Assembly (NCBI GenBank): GCA_026745465.1
Contig: JACYXH010000409.1
Coordinates: forward strand, 1,532,001 to 1,596,000
DNA from: Lota lota
Taxonomy: Eukaryota > Chordata > Actinopteri > Gadiformes > Lotidae
Reading direction: 5' to 3'
DNA length: 64,000 bases
Of this stretch, positions 56,266-64,000 are shown one piece after another. The notes below the pieces were generated by a model that ran no database searches, had not been told where the DNA came from, and saw nothing but the letters and a program-made list of their open reading frames with translations. The translations under genes and the position numbers were made by a program. Every line of letters starts with the position of its first letter. Within the stretch, counting starts at the first letter, position 1.

Positions 56266-56904
56266 CGAGAGAACCGAGCGGACGGAAGCACAGCTGAGAG
56301 TGGACAACTGGCTGGTCCTCTTCTTCTGAGCTCGTCTTTCTGAGTGCTGGGCGGTCGAGGAGTGGAACAGCGGTTTGTGCTCAGTGGAGCGAGGTGATCC
56401 ATGCAGTCTTCTGGCAGTATTTTAGTGTTCCTGGTTTGTTTGCAGAAAGGAAATGAAAAATGAACCTGCCCCAAAAATAACTGAAAGAGGAGAGATAGAA
56501 CTCTGAGGATGAAAAGGGGAAGAGAAGCGATCTCCTTTTCTTTCTGTTGTTTACTAGTAGACAGTGGTTGTGGTTGCCTTCTTGTCGACAGTGGTCCTTG
56601 TATCCATGGGATCGCAGAATGTGTGCTTCCATGGCGATGTATGAAAAAGGAAATTGTTTTTCTGTGGTCGTTCTTTTTTTTCTCTTTCGGAGTGAATCAC
56701 GAGCCATGCACTTAATCCCAACTAGGAATGACATTTACCCCCCCCCCCACACCGACAACACAAACCATCAGAATTAAAAATGGAACTGAATACGAGCCCA
56801 CCCCGTCTGTCTGCACACGTAAGGCAACATATTTGGTTTTCCTCTCTCAGACGTCCCTCTCCAACCAAGTGCAATACAGTAAACACATGAATACTAGGGG
56901 GGAG

Positions 56905-57195
56905 ACAGGGGAGAGAGAGGGAGTGATGGTGAAGACTAGAGGGAGAAGAGCCAGAGGGGAAGATGGAGGAGAGGGAGTGATGGTGAAGACTAGAGGGAGA
57001 AGAGCCAGAGGGGAAGATGGAGGAGAGGGAGTGATGGTGAAGACTAGAGGGAGAAGAGCCAGAGGGGAAGATGGAGGAGAGGGAGTGATGGTGAAGACTA
57101 GAGGGAGAAGAGCCAGAGGGGAAGATGGAGGAGAGGGAGTGATGGTGAAGACTAGAGGGAGAAGAGCCAGAGGGGAAGATGGAGGAGAGGGAGGA
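56905..57195. repeat. 54-base minisatellite, five copies
   Basis: Units start GAGTGATGGTGAAGACTAGA at 56921, 56975, 57029, 57083 and 57137. The copies look identical, and purine-rich DNA follows. It lies in the probable AKT3 3' UTR. Confidence 0.95.
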
Positions 57196-57684
57196 AGGGA
57201 GAAAGAAGAGGGAGGGATATAGGAGAGGAGAGGAGGAGAGAAAAGATGGATGGAGGGATGGAGGAGAGGGAGAAGAGGAGAGAGGGATGGAGGAAGATGA
57301 GGAGAGAGGTAACGAGGGACGAAGACATATAGGGAGACGAGGCAATAGGGATGGATGGATGAACGGGAGCAGTGCTGCGGAAACAGAACTGACGGTGGTC
57401 TCTTGGGGGTTAATGTCGCTGGACATGTGGGGCACGGTTCCCGGTGTGTTGGTGTATCTGTTTTAGTTGTTGGTGGTGGGGGGTGTTTAGTGTGGGCCGA
57501 CAGCGCGTCCATCCCACTGTGCAAAACGTATTTTAAAGTCCCAAGAAAGACTCTCCCCCGAGGAGGAGGACAGACTCTCCCCGTGGAAGAGGAGCAGGAG
57601 GAGAAAAAGAGGGGACACTTGGACTCTTTTCGTTTTTTCTTCTTCCTAAAATGGCTACGTGTTTTCCTCAAAATGGCCACAGAT

Positions 57685-57710
57685 GGGGGGGGGGGGGGGG
57701 GGGGGGGGGG
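57685..57710. repeat. 26-base G homopolymer
   Basis: Run of 26 G (C on the AKT3 sense strand) about 45 bases beyond the AKT3 stop codon. Its length may be affected by assembly error. Confidence 0.9.
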
Positions 57711-57755
57711 TGTAGGAGCTCAGGGAAGGGGACGGGGGAGTACTGGAGGAGGGGA

Positions 57756-64000
<6,245 letters not shown>

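Noticed and set aside
56722..57680. Open frames of 237 and 277 residues on minus, and 164 on plus, across 56.7-57.7 kb
   Set aside because: Produced by a 54-base (18-codon) repeat that stays open in several frames; it lies in the AKT3 3' UTR.

Overview
The window looks like teleost fish nuclear DNA. The evidence is compact multi-exon genes with GT-AG introns, vertebrate protein families, tRNA-derived SINEs with the teleost-type tail, hAT-like transposon remnants and an extreme load of (CA)n, (GA)n and minisatellite arrays. That repeat density recalls cod-like fishes, but the species cannot be fixed from sequence alone.

Six protein genes were rebuilt exon by exon. In order they are: the 5' part of USP34 (minus, coding exons 148-9121); complete XPO1/CRM1 (minus, 24 coding exons, 11484-26996, 1065 codons); complete FAM161A (minus, 7 exons, 29947-35723, 840 codons); complete CCT4 (minus, 13 exons, 36836-43731, 535 codons); complete PUS10 (plus, 17 exons, 44831-52392, 563 codons); and the kinase-domain part of AKT3 (minus, 9 exons, 57756-63681, 336 codons). 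In every gene the exon lengths sum to an open frame, which is the main internal check on the models.

USP34-XPO1-FAM161A-CCT4 all point the same way, as in the conserved vertebrate block (human 2p15). CCT4 and PUS10 start back to back across about 1.1 kb, probably a shared promoter region. PUS10 and AKT3 end tail to tail across about 5 kb that holds the AKT3 3' UTR. AKT3 is not linked to this block in mammals. The products are not one pathway: deubiquitination (USP34), nuclear export (XPO1), ciliary/centrosomal structure (FAM161A), cytosolic protein folding (CCT4), RNA pseudouridylation (PUS10) and growth-factor signalling (AKT3).

The most unusual feature is the placement and content of the tandem repeats. 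Many arrays begin within 0-30 bases of a splice site. In at least four genes the repeat unit contains a copy of the exon edge and/or the splice site itself. Examples are USP34 exon 3 with its donor (about 16-20 copies), an AKT3 exon end with its donor (3 copies), the XPO1 exon 18 acceptor (3 copies), the XPO1 exon 9 acceptor (2 copies) and the PUS10 exon 9 acceptor (about 7 copies). This leaves arrays of potential decoy splice sites, some of which would keep the reading frame.
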